DNA of 15,486 nt from JBLHKW01 sp047618565. GTDB taxonomy: Bacteria > Planctomycetota > UBA1135 > GCA-002686595. Both the position numbers and the translations under genes were made by a program. Location of the stretch: assembly GCA_047618565.1 (NCBI GenBank), contig JBLHKW010000129.1, positions 1 through 15,486 on the forward strand, given 5' to 3'. Positions 12,955 to 15,486 of the stretch are shown here, in pieces. The notes beneath the pieces are model-generated. The model saw nothing but the letters and a program-made list of their open reading frames with translations. It did not search any database and was not told the origin of the DNA. How positions within the stretch are numbered: position 1 is the stretch's first letter; the number at the start of each line of letters is the position of its first letter.

Positions 12955-14682
12955 ATGCTTGCCCTACTGCCCCTACTTCTGACCCTCGCTCCGCAGGACG
13001 CGAGCTCCACCTCGACCCTGGCGGACGAGGAGTTGCTCGCGCTCTACTGTGCCAGCGCGGAGAAAATCTTCGTCGACCCGAAGGACGCCGCGCTGCTCGC
13101 GGCACTGCGCCTGCTCGACGACCGCCTCGCGGAACTGCCCGTCGAGCTTCAGGCCGAGGGTCAGGTGCCGCCCGATGCCATCCCGATGGTGACGCGCCTG
13201 TTCTCGGGCTCCAAGAGCCTCAAGGTCGGCATCTCCGGCGAAGCGATGCCCGGCATGCCCCTGCCCCTCTTCGCGCAGCTCGCATTGCCGGAACTCTCCC
13301 CGGGTGAGGCAGGCGAGGTCGCCGCGCGGGTCGGTCGACTGATGGAACTCACTGGCATGCCGCCCACCACCTTCAATGCGGACGGTCTGGCCCAGCTGCC
13401 CGGCCCCTTCCCCGCCTGGTTCGGAGCGCACGCCGGTAACTTCATGGTAGCCGTCGGCAAGACCTCCAACCCGGGCGTCTCGCTGACCGACCACGGACTG
13501 CCGGCGGGAGTCGAGCCCACGTTCATCTTCCGCATGGACTTCGCCCGCTTCTTCGAGCTGGGCATGGGCTTCGCGGAAGCCTACGGCGGTGAAGAGGCTG
13601 CCCAGCTGAACGAGATGCTGACCCTAGCCGGCGTCGACAAGCTCAAGATGAGCGTCGCGACGGGAACCGACGGCGAACGGCGCCACATGGTCACGCGCAT
13701 GCCCGGCTATGCAAAGGCCATGCGCGACGCCGGAACGGGCCCCAACGGTCCGATGGACGCGGAGCTGCTGCGCATGATCCCGCAGGACGCAACCTGGGCC
13801 TTCGCCGGCGCGGTCAACGTGCGCGGTGGCCTCGAGATGATGCTCAAGATGATCGAGAAGAACTTCGGCGACGCCATGGGCGGCGCAGACCCGCTGGACA
13901 TGCTGGCCAGCATGATGGGCGGCGTTCACCTGATGAACGACGTCGTCGGCCACATCGGAAGTACCGGCGGGATCTACGCGTCCGACACGACCGGCGGTGG
14001 CGGCTTCCTCTCGACCGTCGCGTTCATCGAACTCTCTGGCGCGGACGAGCTCTACGACGCCGAGGAGACCATCGGTGGGATCCTCAATATGATCGCAGGA
14101 GCCCAGGCCAAGGGCTATGTCCAGGTCCGCTACTGGGAGCGCGACGGTACGGATTACCAGACGCTGACCTTCCCCGGTCTACCGGTGCCCTTCGAGCCGA
14201 CCATCGCGCACGCCGGGAACTGCCTGATCGTGTGCGCCACGCCCTCGACTGCGGTGGCCGCGGTCGCCCAGGCGCGGTCGGGCAGCACGAGCATCATGGA
14301 CAACACGCGCTTCACCGAGCAGCTGCCCAATGGCCTCGACAACGCGTACTCGGTCACGTATTTCGATGCCCCCAGGCTGATCCGGGACGGCTACGGCGCA
14401 ACCAACCTGCTGTGTTCCGCGCTGGCGAACGCCACGCGCTCGCCCAGCAGCCCCCAGCGTGACGCCGGCATCATCATTCCGGGCTACCACGAGCTCATGG
14501 CCGGGTCCAAGGCCACGGTCGCCCTGGCCTGGGCCGATGGGGATGACTTCATCCAGCACCAGCAGAGTGACCGCTCGGTGCTCGTCAGCATGGCGAGCAG
14601 CTTCGGCTTCATCTCGTCTTCGCCGCTGCTCTTCGTCCTGCCGGCCATCGCCGTGCCCGCGTTGATGGGCAAGCTGGAGTAG
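12955..14682 (+). CDS. Large secreted or envelope protein of unknown function
   Basis: This is a 575-residue protein from ATG 12955, preceded by GGAAAG about 9 nt upstream; the open frame continues upstream to 12796 but without support. The N-terminus MLALLPLLLTLAPQDASS is a short signal-peptide-like segment lacking a strong positive charge. The mature part is Met- and Gly-rich with repeated acidic helices (LLALYCASAEKIFVDPKDA, GGEEAAQLNEMLTLAGVDK, NVRGGLEMMLKMIEKNF) and beta-like stretches (TGGIYASDTTGGGGFLSTV). A hydrophobic segment at about 555-572 (PLLFVLPAIAVPALMG) near the extreme C-terminus may anchor it in a membrane. I recognise no domain or catalytic motif with certainty; the overall look recalls lineage-specific exported proteins of Planctomycetota that assess model-like structures, but this is an impression only. 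It is divergent from the ECF sigma operon and could be one of its targets. Confidence 0.85.
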   Translation: MLALLPLLLTLAPQDASSTSTLADEELLALYCASAEKIFVDPKDAALLAALRLLDDRLAELPVELQAEGQVPPDAIPMVTRLFSGSKSLKVGISGEAMPGMPLPLFAQLALPELSPGEAGEVAARVGRLMELTGMPPTTFNADGLAQLPGPFPAWFGAHAGNFMVAVGKTSNPGVSLTDHGLPAGVEPTFIFRMDFARFFELGMGFAEAYGGEEAAQLNEMLTLAGVDKLKMSVATGTDGERRHMVTRMPGYAKAMRDAGTGPNGPMDAELLRMIPQDATWAFAGAVNVRGGLEMMLKMIEKNFGDAMGGADPLDMLASMMGGVHLMNDVVGHIGSTGGIYASDTTGGGGFLSTVAFIELSGADELYDAEETIGGILNMIAGAQAKGYVQVRYWERDGTDYQTLTFPGLPVPFEPTIAHAGNCLIVCATPSTAVAAVAQARSGSTSIMDNTRFTEQLPNGLDNAYSVTYFDAPRLIRDGYGATNLLCSALANATRSPSSPQRDAGIIIPGYHELMAGSKATVALAWADGDDFIQHQQSDRSVLVSMASSFGFISSSPLLFVLPAIAVPALMGKLE

Positions 14683-14715
14683 GCACCGGGCACTCACGCG
14701 CGAGACCCCCGTATG

Positions 14716-14747
14716 AAGGAGGGCGGTCGCTAGCGGCCGCCCTCCTT
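14716..14747. terminator. Hairpin terminator between convergent genes
   Basis: AAGGAGGGCGG at 14716-14726 pairs perfectly with CCGCCCTCCTT at 14737-14747 around a 10-nt loop (TCGCTAGCGG) that is itself partly palindromic. The stem starts with AA and ends with TT, so it is symmetric and could serve both the secreted-protein gene and hutU. Neither strand has a long T-run after the stem; on the plus strand CTATAT follows. Confidence 0.65.
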
Positions 14748-14748
14748 C

Positions 14749-14782
14749 TATATGTATGGGGCGCCTATATGTATGGGGCGCC
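14749..14782. repeat. Perfect tandem duplication of a 17-bp unit
   Basis: TATATGTATGGGGCGCC occurs at 14749-14765 and again, with no mismatch or spacer, at 14766-14782. It begins immediately after the terminator hairpin and ends 7 nt before the hutU stop codon. The AT-rich half is unusual in this G+C-rich window. Replication slippage is the simple explanation; a protein-binding iteron or part of a terminator module is an alternative. Confidence 0.9.
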
Positions 14783-14788
14783 GCGACC

Positions 14789-15486
14789 TCAGTCAGGCAT
14801 GGGGATATCGACCCCGGTCCGCTGCGCGCACTCGATCGCGTCGGGATAGCCCGCATCCGCGTGGCGCATGACGCCGGTGCCCGGATCGTTCGTCAAGACG
14901 CGCTCGAGGGCCTCGGCGGCCTCCTGGGTCCCGTCGGCGACCGTCACCTGGCCGGAGTGCAGGCTGTAGCCCATGCCGACTCCCCCGCCGTGGTGGAACG
15001 ACACCCACGACGCGCCGGACGCCACGTTCAGCATGCAATTGAGCAGTGGCCAGTCCGCAACAGCGTCCGTGCCGTCCAGCATGTTCTCGGTCTCACGGTT
15101 GGGCGATGCGACCGAGCCGCAATCCAGGTGATCGCGCCCGATGACGATCGGGGCCTCGATCTCGCCCGTACGGACCGCCTCGTTGAAGGCCGCGCCCGCG
15201 CGCGCGCGTTCGCCGTATCCGAGCCAGCAGATGCGCGTCGGCAGGCCCTGATACTTGATGCGCTCTCCGGCCAGCTTGATCCAGCGGCACAGGGCCTCGT
15301 CCTCGGGGAACAGGTCCATGATGATGCGGTCCGTGACCGCGATATCCGCGGGGTTGCCGGACAGCGCCGCCCAGCGGAAGGGCCCCTTCCCGAGGCAGAA
15401 CAGCGGACGGATGTATTTAGGTACGAACCCCTCGAAGTCGAAGGCGTTCTCGAGCCCGGCCTCGCGCGCGTGGCCGCGCAGATTGT
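14789..15486 (-). CDS. hutU: Urocanate hydratase, C-terminal part (runs off right edge)
   Basis: About 231 codons are visible up to the TGA at 14791-14789; the frame is open through 15486, so the N-terminal half, including most of the NAD-binding domain, lies outside the window. Visible signatures include GFVPKYIRPLFCLGKGPFRW, ALSGNPADI, the urocanase motif YQGLPTRICWLGYG with its conserved cysteine, GRDHLDCGSVASPNRETE, SDWPLL-like ADWPLLN, WVSFHHGGGVGMGYS and NDPGTGVMRHADAGYPDAI. Urocanase hydrates urocanate to imidazolonepropionate with tightly bound NAD+, the second step of histidine degradation in the cytoplasm. The C-terminus ends at MPD. The other hut genes are not in view; if clustered, they would be to the right. 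An internal ATG at 15319 is not the real start. Confidence 0.97.
   Translation of the reverse strand, partial: NLRGHAREAGLENAFDFEGFVPKYIRPLFCLGKGPFRWAALSGNPADIAVTDRIIMDLFPEDEALCRWIKLAGERIKYQGLPTRICWLGYGERARAGAAFNEAVRTGEIEAPIVIGRDHLDCGSVASPNRETENMLDGTDAVADWPLLNCMLNVASGASWVSFHHGGGVGMGYSLHSGQVTVADGTQEAAEALERVLTNDPGTGVMRHADAGYPDAIECAQRTGVDIPMPD

Overview
This is a G+C-rich, densely packed bacterial window. The organism has an outer membrane with LPS: the left end carries an LptF/LptG-type LPS-export permease, a WaaP/Kdo-kinase-like protein and an LpxL/LpxM-type lipid A acyltransferase. Other traits are an ECF sigma factor paired with a FecR-domain anti-sigma-like protein, FHA and CAP-domain envelope proteins, and a large secreted orphan beginning with a short signal peptide followed by Pro-Gln-Asp. 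Together these suggest a deep-branching, probably uncultured Gram-negative lineage, Planctomycetota-like in my judgement. That placement is an inference from gene style and is of low confidence.

Layout. (1) 1-3290, envelope lipid block: the LptF/G permease runs leftward off the window edge. It is divergent from a two-gene rightward unit, a tandem kinase-fold protein whose stop overlaps the start of a lipid A acyltransferase. A roughly 100-bp inverted-repeat element lies in the divergent gap. (2) 3313-9118, a leftward four-gene operon read in the order PcrA/UvrD helicase, short sigma-54-activator-type AAA+ protein with neither receiver nor DNA-binding domain, exported CAP-domain protein, and membrane protein with a degenerate FHA-like N-terminus. 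Two of its three junctions overlap and the third is 21 nt. (3) 9119-10279: a structured intergenic stretch, then a rightward WaaP-like protein that has lost the catalytic residues, preceded by a possible 27-codon leader ORF. (4) 10428-12688, a leftward ECF sigma factor / FecR-like anti-sigma / small membrane protein operon. It is divergent from (5) a 575-residue secreted protein of unknown function at 12955-14682. (6) A hairpin and a 17-bp tandem duplication separate this from the C-terminal part of urocanate hydratase (hutU), which enters from the right edge.

How the parts may work together. Region 1 handles LPS maturation: acylation, possible sugar phosphorylation and export. Region 3 carries a distant, apparently catalytically dead relative of the kinase in region 1. 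Region 4 looks like a sigma/anti-sigma switch that could control the secreted protein across the divergent gap. Region 2 combines a housekeeping helicase with an AAA+ protein that probably depends on partners for promoter choice.

At several gene starts a sigma-70-like -10 hexamer lies only 6-9 nt before the start codon and no Shine-Dalgarno is evident, which suggests leaderless or near-leaderless mRNAs. I see no tRNA, rRNA, CRISPR array, prophage or insertion sequence. The operon in region 2 and the kinase/pseudokinase pair are the least conventional parts; I cannot claim a new defence or mobile system here.
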